Of a DNA stretch of 64,000 bases, positions 22,148 through 29,681 are shown one piece after another (position 1 is the first letter of the stretch; every line of letters starts with the position of its first letter). Origin of the DNA: Anniella stebbinsi (lineage: Eukaryota > Chordata > Lepidosauria > Squamata > Anniellidae). Made by a program: the position numbers and the translations under genes. Location: positions 200,804,017-200,868,016 of the forward strand of contig JARDYH010000004.1 of NCBI GenBank assembly GCA_029215795.1, written 5' to 3'. Below the pieces are notes generated by a model. The model ran no database searches, had not been told where the DNA came from, and saw only the letters and a list, made by a program, of their open reading frames with translations.

Positions 22148-25003
22148 TCATTGGCAGATAGAGGAAAGGACAGCTCTCCCAAAGGATGCGTCCTTGACTG
22201 CTCTGGTATCTAGTCTGTAGTGCTTTACGAACGTAGAGGCATTCGACCACGTCGCGGCTCTACAGATATCTGGGATTGAAGACCCATGGGACAGGGCAGC
22301 AGATGTGGCTTGTCCCCTCGTGGAATGCGCGGAGAATTCGGCTGGCGGAATTTTCCGTAGCACTTGGTAAGCTAAGACGATAGTGTCTACGATCCAATGG
22401 GAGAGGCGTTGCGGAGAAACCGCTAGGCCTTTCGTCCTGCCTCCGTAGCAAACAAACAACTTATCCGACTTACGGAATGAAAGTGATCTGTCCTTATAGA
22501 AGGCTAATGCCCTTCTCACATCTAGGGTGTGCAACTTGGAGCAGAGAGAGTCCGTAGGCTCCTTGAAAAAAGTAGGCAGAACAATATCTTGGTTAATATG
22601 AAATGGGGAAGAAACCTTAGGAACAAACGAGGGTCCCGGACGTAACACCACCTTATCTGGGAAGAATTGTGTGTAAGGTGGGTGAAGCATCAGTGCGGCC
22701 AGTTCCGAAGCTCGCCTTGCCGATGTGATGGCAACAAGGAATGCCGTTTTCAGAGTCAGTAAACGTAGGTTAACGGTGGCCAAGGGCTCAAAGGGTTTTC
22801 CCGTGAGGGCAGTTAGGACCACCGATAAGCTCCATTGAGGGGTAATGGATCGCAACTGGGGAAATAAGTTCCTAAGTCCTTTCAGGAATGTTCTAGTGAT
22901 GGGGTGCGTAAAAATGGAAAAACCATCAACCTTAACATGGTGCCTTGAAATAGCCGCCAAATACACCCTTAGAGATGATAACTTCAGTCCCGTGGAGTGT
23001 AGGGAATATACAAAATCAATTACTCCGGAGATGGGGCCATTGACAGGGCTAAAGCCATTTTGCTTCGCAAATTCCTGGAAACGCTTCCATTTCCTAGCAT
23101 ATGATGCTCTGGTGGAGGGTTTTATGGAAGCTTCAAAGATAGTCTTTAATGCAGGTGGTAAGTGGAGTGACTGCCAGTTGGTTGGATCCTCCACGCTGTG
23201 AGTTTCAGGGACTGCAAGTCGGGGTGTAGGATCTTGCCGTTTTCCTTTGACAGCAGGTTCTGGCGCTGCGGTAGATGCCAGAACTGGCGCCGCGCTAAGC
23301 GACACAGAGGGGTAAACCACGGTTGTCGTGGCCACCAGGGAGTTATTAAGATGGCGTTTGCGAGGGATCTGCTGGCTTTGGCTATTGTCCGAGATATCAG
23401 TGGGAATGGCGGAAACATATATAGGAAGTCTTTGGACCAATCCCACTGGAATGCATCTCCTAGAGACGCAGGTCCAATCCCCGCCCGCGAACAGTAATTT
23501 TGACAGGCTGCATTGGCAGAAGTCGCAAATAAATCTACAGAGGGGAGACCCCACCTGTCGAACAGCATGCAGAGAACGTCTCTGGCTAACTCCCACTCGT
23601 GAGTGTTGGCGAATTCCCGACTGAGAGTATCCGCCAACCCATTGTCTGTGCCGGCGATGTGCAGCGCGGAGAGACAGATCTTGTTGCGTATCGCCCAGCG
23701 AAAAATGCGTAGTGTGAGGTTGAGGAGACGGGAGGAACGCGTCCCTCCTTCCTTGTTGATATACCACACCACGGCGGTATTGTCGGAGAGTATTTGCACG
23801 TGGTGACCTCGTAAGAGGGGCAGAAAGCTGTGGAGGGCCCGTTTGACGGCCAGCAGCTCGAGGACATTGATGTGTAGGGATCTCTGGGCGTGTGACCATT
23901 TTCCTTGTATTCTCAGGTCGTCTACATGAGCTCCCCAGCCCTCCAGGGAGGCGTCCGTCGTGAGTACCCGAGTGGGCTCGTGTTGATGGAACGGGAGGCC
24001 TTGCGAAAGATGAGCCATAACCGACCACCATTCGAGAGACGGAAGGACGGAGAACGGAAGGGTAAGTATCGTCCTGTGAGGGTTCTGTTCCGGGCAGTAG
24101 TGCTTTAGGAGCACCTGTTGAAGGGGGCGCATGTGTAGTCTGGCCCACCGAACAACGAATACTGAAGAGGCTATCAGGCCCAACAACCTTAGTACCGCGA
24201 ACGCTGTTGTTCTGCGGGTGTAGCGGAGACGGGTGGCGAGGGCTTGGATACTGCGTCTGCGTTCCACAGGAAGAAATGCGCGACCCAGAACCGAGTCGAT
24301 GGACACTCCGATAAACTGAATCTGCTTTGTTGGTTGCAATACTGACTTTTCCACATTTATTTGCAGCCCGAGCTCGGTGAGGCAGGAAGTAACCATGCGA
24401 ACGTCTTTGAGAGCCTGCCGACGAGACGTGGAGACGATTAGCCAATCGTCCAGGTAGGGGTATATCTCGATATCTTGCGATCTGAGATGGGCGCATACAG
24501 CCGCCATACACTTGGTAAAAACACGTGGAGCAGTTCGAAGGCCGAATGGGAGAACCGCGAATTGGTAGGCTTGACTTCCCACAATGAATCGCAGGAACTT
24601 TCGATGCGCGCAGTGAATTGGGATGTGGAAGTAAGCATCTTTGAGGTCCACGGATGTGAACCATCTGTTTCGCTTTAGCAATGGTAGTATTTGTGCTAAT
24701 GTAATCATGCGAAATTTCTTCGGTTGTATAAACTTGTTTAGATGTCTGAGGTCCATAATTGGGCGGAGGCCTCCGTCCTTCTTTGGAACCGTGAAATAGC
24801 GCGAGTAAAAACCCGCTTTTTTTAGTTTTTGAGGAACGACCGTGATCGCTCTCTTTTCCAAGAGCGTGGATATCTCTTGGATGAGTACTGTAGATGGTTG
24901 AGTGTGTCGCACCATGCCAAGGGGGGGACGAGCCACAAACTCGATACGATAGCCCTCGGCTATGGTGGACAGAATCCACCGATCCGTAGTAATGCTTTCC
25001 CAT
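22148..25003 (-). CDS. DIRS tyrosine recombinase (C-terminal core) with a long overlapping N-terminal frame
   Basis: A 951-codon open frame whose last 337 codons (from about 23161) encode a tyrosine recombinase that would cut and rejoin DNA to insert the circular intermediate. The N-terminal SAM-like part shows STRASYARKW. The catalytic tetrad is visible: R764 in SARRASEL, H893 and R896 in AHSTRGQ, and Y929 in VKHYRLD. The first 614 codons overlap the RT/RNase H gene in the -1 frame and are Ser/Arg/Pro/His-rich, without a recognisable fold. The frame is the same as that of gag, with only one TGA (25067-25069) and 21 sense codons between them. The true start is unknown: the ATG at 25003, a start or splice near 23250, or read-through from gag. 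The core is certain; the N-terminal extension is not. Confidence 0.9.
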   Translation of the reverse strand: MGKHYYGSVDSVHHSRGLSYRVCGSSPPWHGATHSTIYSTHPRDIHALGKESDHGRSSKTKKSGFLLALFHGSKEGRRPPPNYGPQTSKQVYTTEEISHDYISTNTTIAKAKQMVHIRGPQRCLLPHPNSLRASKVPAIHCGKSSLPIRGSPIRPSNCSTCFYQVYGGCMRPSQIARYRDIPLPGRLANRLHVSSAGSQRRSHGYFLPHRARAANKCGKVSIATNKADSVYRSVHRLGSGSRISSCGTQTQYPSPRHPSPLHPQNNSVRGTKVVGPDSLFSIRCSVGQTTHAPPSTGAPKALLPGTEPSQDDTYPSVLRPSVSRMVVGYGSSFARPPVPSTRAHSGTHDGRLPGGLGSSCRRPENTRKMVTRPEIPTHQCPRAAGRQTGPPQLSAPLTRSPRANTLRQYRRGVVYQQGRRDAFLPSPQPHTTHFSLGDTQQDLSLRAAHRRHRQWVGGYSQSGIRQHSRVGVSQRRSLHAVRQVGSPLCRFICDFCQCSLSKLLFAGGDWTCVSRRCIPVGLVQRLPIYVSAIPTDISDNSQSQQIPRKRHLNNSLVATTTVVYPSVSLSAAPVLASTAAPEPAVKGKRQDPTPRLAVPETHSVEDPTNWQSLHLPPALKTIFEASIKPSTRASYARKWKRFQEFAKQNGFSPVNGPISGVIDFVYSLHSTGLKLSSLRVYLAAISRHHVKVDGFSIFTHPITRTFLKGLRNLFPQLRSITPQWSLSVVLTALTGKPFEPLATVNLRLLTLKTAFLVAITSARRASELAALMLHPPYTQFFPDKVVLRPGPSFVPKVSSPFHINQDIVLPTFFKEPTDSLCSKLHTLDVRRALAFYKDRSLSFRKSDKLFVCYGGRTKGLAVSPQRLSHWIVDTIVLAYQVLRKIPPAEFSAHSTRGQATSAALSHGSSIPDICRAATWSNASTFVKHYRLDTRAVKDASFGRAVLSSICQ

Positions 25004-25089
25004 GCTGGCAGGAAGGGTAGCAGTCTGTTGTAAGGATCTTTGAGGCTGCGAAAGGGTACCGCCGAGTCAAAGGCGCCGTTTCGCGCCAT
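23146..25089 (-). CDS. DIRS reverse transcriptase / RNase H
   Basis: This 647-residue protein copies element RNA into DNA and degrades the RNA strand. RT motifs run from YFTVPKKDGGLRP (98-110) through SVDLKDAYFHIPI (146-158) and LPFGLRTAP (180-188) to the catalytic YLDD (212-215). RNase H follows with D379 (TTDASLEGWG), E411 (NVLELLAV), D436 (LSDNTAV) and a late Asp in the GTDNGLADTLS region (480-490). The remaining C-terminus has VDLFATSAN (518-526) and FPPFPLI (559-565), the block conserved in DIRS proteins and linked in the literature to a Dam-like methyltransferase domain; function here is not shown. The ATG lies inside the gag end, overlapping by 23 bases in the +1 frame, so translation may depend on reinitiation or a frame change. 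No break is seen. Confidence 0.95.
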   Translation of the reverse strand: MARNGAFDSAVPFRSLKDPYNRLLPFLPAWESITTDRWILSTIAEGYRIEFVARPPLGMVRHTQPSTVLIQEISTLLEKRAITVVPQKLKKAGFYSRYFTVPKKDGGLRPIMDLRHLNKFIQPKKFRMITLAQILPLLKRNRWFTSVDLKDAYFHIPIHCAHRKFLRFIVGSQAYQFAVLPFGLRTAPRVFTKCMAAVCAHLRSQDIEIYPYLDDWLIVSTSRRQALKDVRMVTSCLTELGLQINVEKSVLQPTKQIQFIGVSIDSVLGRAFLPVERRRSIQALATRLRYTRRTTAFAVLRLLGLIASSVFVVRWARLHMRPLQQVLLKHYCPEQNPHRTILTLPFSVLPSLEWWSVMAHLSQGLPFHQHEPTRVLTTDASLEGWGAHVDDLRIQGKWSHAQRSLHINVLELLAVKRALHSFLPLLRGHHVQILSDNTAVVWYINKEGGTRSSRLLNLTLRIFRWAIRNKICLSALHIAGTDNGLADTLSREFANTHEWELARDVLCMLFDRWGLPSVDLFATSANAACQNYCSRAGIGPASLGDAFQWDWSKDFLYMFPPFPLISRTIAKASRSLANAILITPWWPRQPWFTPLCRLARRQFWHLPQRQNLLSKENGKILHPDLQSLKLTAWRIQPTGSHSTYHLH

Positions 25090-27307
25090 AGTCCTGCTTG
25101 CGAGACTTTCCGAACCTAGACGAAGGCTTACGTGATTGGTACGAAGTCTGGGGTTGCTGAGATTGGTAACGCTGGGAACGTTCCTGCTGCTGGCGAGACT
25201 GGTAAGGAAGCGGCCGATACCAGCGACGTTGCCGGTGAGGCTGTTGGTGCTGCTGCTGCTGTGACGGCACGCTCATTCTTTTTGCAGTCATTTTGGCTTT
25301 ATGGATGACATCCATAGTATCGTCCGTGGTGGCATGGAAGAGCCCTTCCCCGTCAAAGGGCAGATCTTCGATCCGGGCTTTTGTTTCTGTCGGCAAGTTT
25401 GACGACCGTAGCCAAGCATGGCGTCGCAAGGCCACCCCCGCCATAAGAGCTTTTGCAGTACAGTCCGTTTGATGGTTGGCAGTGGCCAGCTGTTGTCTTG
25501 ACAATCTCGCTGCCTCCGCCTGGAAAACTCTTGCCAACTCGCGTTGGTCGTCCGGCAGGTAATCGGTGAGAGTGGAGATTTTCTCCCATAAAAATAGTTG
25601 ATAACGGGCCATGGTGGCCTGGTAATTCGCTACCTTGAACCCTAGTGCCGCTGAAGAATAAAGTTTTCGGCCGACTGCATCCAGCTTTCTTCCCTCCTTG
25701 TCAGTTGGAGCGGCGTGGGACCGTCCCGTCCTACCGACTGATGACTCCACCACAATTGAATTAGGTTTTGGGTGCGTAAATAGGAACGGGGCGTCCGCCT
25801 CTTGGACTTTGTACAATGCGTCCAGCCTTTTTGTCGTTGGGCCCGATGTAGCTGGATTTGGCCATGCTTCTTGCAACGTTTGCAGGAGAGTAGGCACTAC
25901 TGGAAGCGTAGGCTGAGGTGTCGGATTCAGATACATTACATCATATATTTTGTCCTTTAATGGCTGCTTGGGTTGCTGCAGATCCAGACCCAGAGATTGA
26001 GCCATACGCTGCATCTGATCCGAGAATGCCCCTAATTCTAATGAAGGGGACACTCTGTCTGAGGCCACCACCTCGTCGGCGGGAGAAGGCGCCGATGGTG
26101 GGGGGGAAGGAATTGAAGACGTATCTGACGCATAGTCTTCTCGTGAGGATGGAGAAGGCTCTCGCATCGGTACCGACAGTTGTAAGGAATGCGAGGGTGT
26201 TCGTGACCTCGCTGCTGTTGGGGCAAGTCGCTTACCCGTATATGGGTCAAATCTAAATTGTTTCTGCGGGCGATGCCCAGAGGTACTGCGGGCTCGCTCA
26301 GAAGACACGTCCCAATCATGGGATCGGGATCGCGAAAGTGCCCGGGACCGCTCCGTGACCCCTGATGTACGGGATCGGGGGGAAGGCGGTAGATCTTGTT
26401 CCGGGTCAGAATCCAGCGAGATAGGCTGAACGGTACCGAGGGGGTCGGTGCCGAGGCCAGGATGGTCCTCGGAGTCGAGTTGATCCACTGTCACGATCTC
26501 GGAAATGTCGATCTCGGAAGAGAAGTCAATCGGAGACCGGGGCGGCCGCGGCGGTAGCGACGCAGCCCTGTCCCTCGGAGTGGACGCCCTTCGTGCATCC
26601 CTCGGTACCGATGCCGGTGGAGCTGACGTCGGCGTCGCGTGGGCCGTCCTCGGTGTCGAAGGTTGCAGTGTCAGCGGTGTCGATGACGGTCGAGAAGGGC
26701 TCGGTACCGACGGGAGTTGCTGCTTCCCAGACATCGAAGCAGTTGTCGACGCTGTCGGCGCCGAGTGTTTTTTCTTTTTTGCCTTCGATGTCGACAGCGG
26801 CTCCGATGCCGATCTCTTCGACGCCGATGACGCCGCCGCCGATGGCTTCGGTACCGAAGATTTCGAAATGGCCGACTTATCTCGGTGTTTCTTCGGTTTC
26901 TGTAGCTGGGTCTTCGCACTTTTTGATGGGGGACGGGTCCCCGTCAGTGGGTCCAAAACCCCATGGCCTTCAGCAATCACAGTGCCGGGCGATGCTGGGT
27001 CTGAGCGACTTACTGGCGGCCGCCAGCGCTCCCCAGAAGTCGAGTAGGCCTTGTCGGACAAATCGTCCCGAGGAGAACGTGGCAATTCTCTCTGCCTGTC
27101 TACTGCCGACAGAGCGTTGCTCCAGAGGAGACTGCGCAGTCTATCTGCCCTATTCCGCCGGGTTTGCCGGGAAAAAGACATGCAGTGAGAACATGTCTCC
27201 ACAACGTGGCCCTCTCCTAGGCACAGTAGGCAGAGGGAATGCCCATCGGTAAGGGTGAGCTTTGCCTTACATTTTAGGCAATGCTTGAAAAGGGCAGCCT
27301 GCGCCAT
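25067..27307 (-). CDS. DIRS Gag-like protein
   Basis: This 746-residue first ORF is the presumed structural, RNA-binding protein of the element. The N-terminus has paired cysteines that look like zinc knuckles: C10/C13, C26/C29 with GEGH, then C39/C42. The middle is a long Ser/Pro/Arg-rich low-complexity stretch (about 60-400). A more structured part with MARYQLFLWEKIS and DYLPDDQRE follows. The tail is Gln/Arg-rich and basic (HRQRRWYRPLPY, then YGAKRRL at the end), suited to nucleic-acid binding. The start MAQAALFKHC is the first ATG of the open frame, about 225 bases inside the right inverted repeat. The stop is TGA followed by CTC, and the frame stays open beyond it into the recombinase frame. 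The function is inferred from position and composition. Confidence 0.9.
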   Translation of the reverse strand: MAQAALFKHCLKCKAKLTLTDGHSLCLLCLGEGHVVETCSHCMSFSRQTRRNRADRLRSLLWSNALSAVDRQRELPRSPRDDLSDKAYSTSGERWRPPVSRSDPASPGTVIAEGHGVLDPLTGTRPPSKSAKTQLQKPKKHRDKSAISKSSVPKPSAAASSASKRSASEPLSTSKAKKKKHSAPTASTTASMSGKQQLPSVPSPSRPSSTPLTLQPSTPRTAHATPTSAPPASVPRDARRASTPRDRAASLPPRPPRSPIDFSSEIDISEIVTVDQLDSEDHPGLGTDPLGTVQPISLDSDPEQDLPPSPRSRTSGVTERSRALSRSRSHDWDVSSERARSTSGHRPQKQFRFDPYTGKRLAPTAARSRTPSHSLQLSVPMREPSPSSREDYASDTSSIPSPPPSAPSPADEVVASDRVSPSLELGAFSDQMQRMAQSLGLDLQQPKQPLKDKIYDVMYLNPTPQPTLPVVPTLLQTLQEAWPNPATSGPTTKRLDALYKVQEADAPFLFTHPKPNSIVVESSVGRTGRSHAAPTDKEGRKLDAVGRKLYSSAALGFKVANYQATMARYQLFLWEKISTLTDYLPDDQRELARVFQAEAARLSRQQLATANHQTDCTAKALMAGVALRRHAWLRSSNLPTETKARIEDLPFDGEGLFHATTDDTMDVIHKAKMTAKRMSVPSQQQQHQQPHRQRRWYRPLPYQSRQQQERSQRYQSQQPQTSYQSRKPSSRFGKSRKQDYGAKRRL

Positions 27308-27531
27308 TGCCGCAGCAGGCGGCTCAGCAGGAGCGAAAACGAATAACTTAACTACTATTACTATTATTAATTTTTTTTTTTTTTTTTTTTTTTATATATA
27401 TATATGTTAAACACAATACTAACGCTAAGCTAACTAACTATTCTAACTTTGTTTTTTTGAACAGATATACGAACGACGAAGAAACGTCGGAGGAAGTCTC
27501 CCGCGAGGCTAATTCACCAGCGGTCGAAGAA
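27308..27531 (-). other. DIRS 5' leader between inverted repeat and gag
   Basis: This is a non-coding leader of the element. It includes a run of 20 or more T on the plus strand (27369-27393) followed by TATATATATATG, so the transcript would carry a long A tract, plus AT-rich sequence near gag. It is unlike the GC-rich inverted repeat next to it. A regulatory role is not demonstrated. Confidence 0.7.
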
Positions 27532-27662
27532 GAACTGAGGTAGGCGGGAACCCGGAGCATGCGCGGTGAGATGGTGGGGGGAGGGGTTCCCGCCAAAAAC
27601 GCTAGGCTAGCTAGGGAAGTTTCCCGAACGGGGCTCGGCGCCGGCGCGAGCCCATATGTGTG
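27532..27662. repeat. DIRS inverted terminal repeat, 5' side of the element
   Basis: Reverse complement of 21765-21895 over 131 bp. The element's RNA probably starts in or near this repeat, as in other DIRS elements. Confidence 0.95.
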
Positions 27663-27685
27663 ATGCACAGAGACCACGAAGAAGA
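27663..27685. repeat. DIRS terminal tip, unique outer part at the element's 5' end
   Basis: The tip ATGCACAGAGACCACGAAGA differs from the tip at 21712-21764. Its reverse complement forms the second half of the ICR (about 22067-22089). The genomic junction reads GAAGAAGAACTTT; the ICR predicts that CTTT is target DNA and not element. Confidence 0.9.
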
Positions 27686-27695
27686 ACTTTAAAAA
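27686..27695. repeat. Right flank copy of the DIRS target, ACTTTAAAAA
   Basis: It repeats the left flank (21702-21711) and is followed by CCTCCCAG as in the empty site, but with five A bases instead of six. Confidence 0.75.
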
Positions 27696-27781
27696 CCTCC
27701 CAGTTTTTCAAGATAACACACAAATGGAGTAGGAGGTTGCTTCAAGATGAGGATTATAAACACCCTGCCTCATTTATCAAA

Positions 27782-29393
27782 TTTTTTTTTGTATAATTTT
27801 TATTAATTTTTCAACAAAACAAAACAAACATACATAATATATAAACAAACTAACTCCCTCGACTACCCCCGTGCACCCCCCCCGAGACCTACTCACATTC
27901 ATCCATCATCCTTCCAGAATTTTAATGATTCTTTTGAAGGCGATTGTCCCTTTCCCGATCTTAAAACATATTCCAAAAAGGGAGTCCATATATCTCCAAA
28001 ATCACTCTTACTGGACATTCCCCTCATTATTTTCATTTTACATGTCAACATATCATTCAATGCAATATCCCAAATTTCTTTATACCAATCTTCTATTTTA
28101 TAACTTTGTTGCCCTTTCCAAATTTTAGCAATCATTATTCTAACAGGTGCCAGGAGGTTGTTTACCAATTCTCTATTAATTATATGCTTATTCCTACTAT
28201 CCCAGATTGCTAGTAGAGCTAACTTCGGGTTTAATTCCAATTTACTTCCAATTATATCACTTATTTCTTTAAAAACCCTTTCCCAAAATTTTTGTACTTG
28301 TTCACAGCTCCACCACATATGGAAATAGGTCCCAACTTCCTGACATCCCCTCCAACAGTTCTTGGACACTTTTTTATCAATCTGGTGAAATCGTACGGGT
28401 GTTAGATACCATCTCCAAACTATCTTATAATAGTTCTCCTTAATTCTAATCGACAATAATTTCAACATTCTTCCATTCCATATCTTCCCCCAATTATCTT
28501 CATTAATTTTTTCCCTTAGATCTTCTTCCCATACCTCTTTTATAACCTTGAGTCCTGAAATTCCTCCTCTATTAATATTTTATATATCTCGCTAGTGAGT
28601 CCTTTCTTAGTTCTAGCTTCATCTTTTTTTTCTATTTGTTCAATTAAATCTTCAAATCTGGTATTGTTTCTACATTTCTTATTTTTCATCCTCCATTCCT
28701 CTGTCCATTTTACCAGTTGCAGACACTTGAACCACGCTATCTTTTGTCCTTCAAACAAATCTTTAATGTGCTCACTACCCTTCATCTTTCCCATCCAATT
28801 CCTTAGCTTAAGAATATCTTGTTCTTTCAGTCTCCCTTCTATCTCTGATTTTAATGCTCTTGGGAAGTTTCCCACTACTACCACTGGGGCAAGCGGAGAA
28901 TCCCCTGGTATCAACTTCCCCCTATACTTCTCCCATATCGATATTATATTTTCCAATAATGGGTTGTCTAGTACCTTCCATTCTTTCTTCTGCATTTTAG
29001 TAAAAAAGATATTCCGCAATTTACATTCTCCCTCTATTGTTTGCGATTCCAACCATTCCAAATCTTGCTCCCCTAAAATAGCATAAATAACATATCTTAA
29101 CTGATTAGCAATATAATAATTCTTAATATTAGGAAGTCCTAAACCTCCTTTCTTTTGAGTCTTATACCATAACCCCTTATTTATCCTAGCTCTTCTATCC
29201 CCGTTACAATATGCATTAATCATATTTTGCCAATTTTTAAGCTCAGCTACTGAAATTCTAATAGGTAGCATTCTAAACAAAAAATTAACCTTAGGTAATA
29301 TCTTCATTTTAATAACCGCTATTCTACATTTATCGAATTTTGTACAGGGTTCAGACAATATTATCTTCCAATTGTAACCCTCTGTGTTTTTCC
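27782..29393 (-). pseudogene. L1-type LINE, 5'-truncated ORF2 part (second duplicate)
   Basis: Identical counterpart of 4559-6190, with ORF2 pieces at 29358-28540 and 28468-27899 on the minus strand and the same frameshift between them. It lies about 90 bases to the right of the DIRS insertion; nothing suggests that the L1 guided that insertion. Confidence 0.85.
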
Positions 29394-29645
29394 ACTACTT
29401 CTATCTTTTCCCTAACTGCTGGGTAGCTGCTGGGTAGCTACTGGACATGGAGTTGCTTTGTAGCTGGAAAGCAATGGCCATTTGATGTCTTGTATAAAGA
29501 TGAGAGCTGAGAAGTGTCAACCCAGAACTAACTTTCCCACCTTCAGAAAGTGGTGAAAGTCTCCTAGGTTAATGGACAGCATAATATTAACTTGTTATGA
29601 ATTTTCTCAATTAACAGAGGCACTTATAATTACATAGAGATTGCA

Positions 29646-29681
<36 letters not shown>
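29646..29681. repeat. (ATT)12 microsatellite
   Basis: One unit longer than its partner at 6423-6455. Confidence 0.95.

Larger units (their letters stand above)
21712..27685 (-). mobile_element. Complete DIRS1-like tyrosine-recombinase retrotransposon
   Basis: This is a 5.97 kb element with all DIRS hallmarks: inverted terminal repeats with unlike outer tips, an internal complementary region, and minus-strand ORFs for Gag, RT/RNase H and tyrosine recombinase, all open. Elements of this class copy RNA into circular DNA and insert it by recombinase, without an integrase of the DDE type. The first duplicate copy supplies the empty site, giving a net insertion of 5,983 bp. Base composition is visibly more GC-rich than the AT-rich surroundings. 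Intact frames plus an insertion present in only one of two near-identical copies suggest recent activity. Borders are uncertain by one or two A bases. Confidence in the class is high; activity is inference. Confidence 0.97.

Noticed and set aside
21720..22220. Plus-strand frame of 166 codons at the DIRS end
   Set aside because: It reads through the inverted repeat and ICR; similar peptides on both strands follow from the palindromy.
26505..27252. Long plus-strand open frames of 180 and 219 codons
   Set aside because: They are opposite-strand shadows of the GC-rich, Ser/Pro-rich gag gene.
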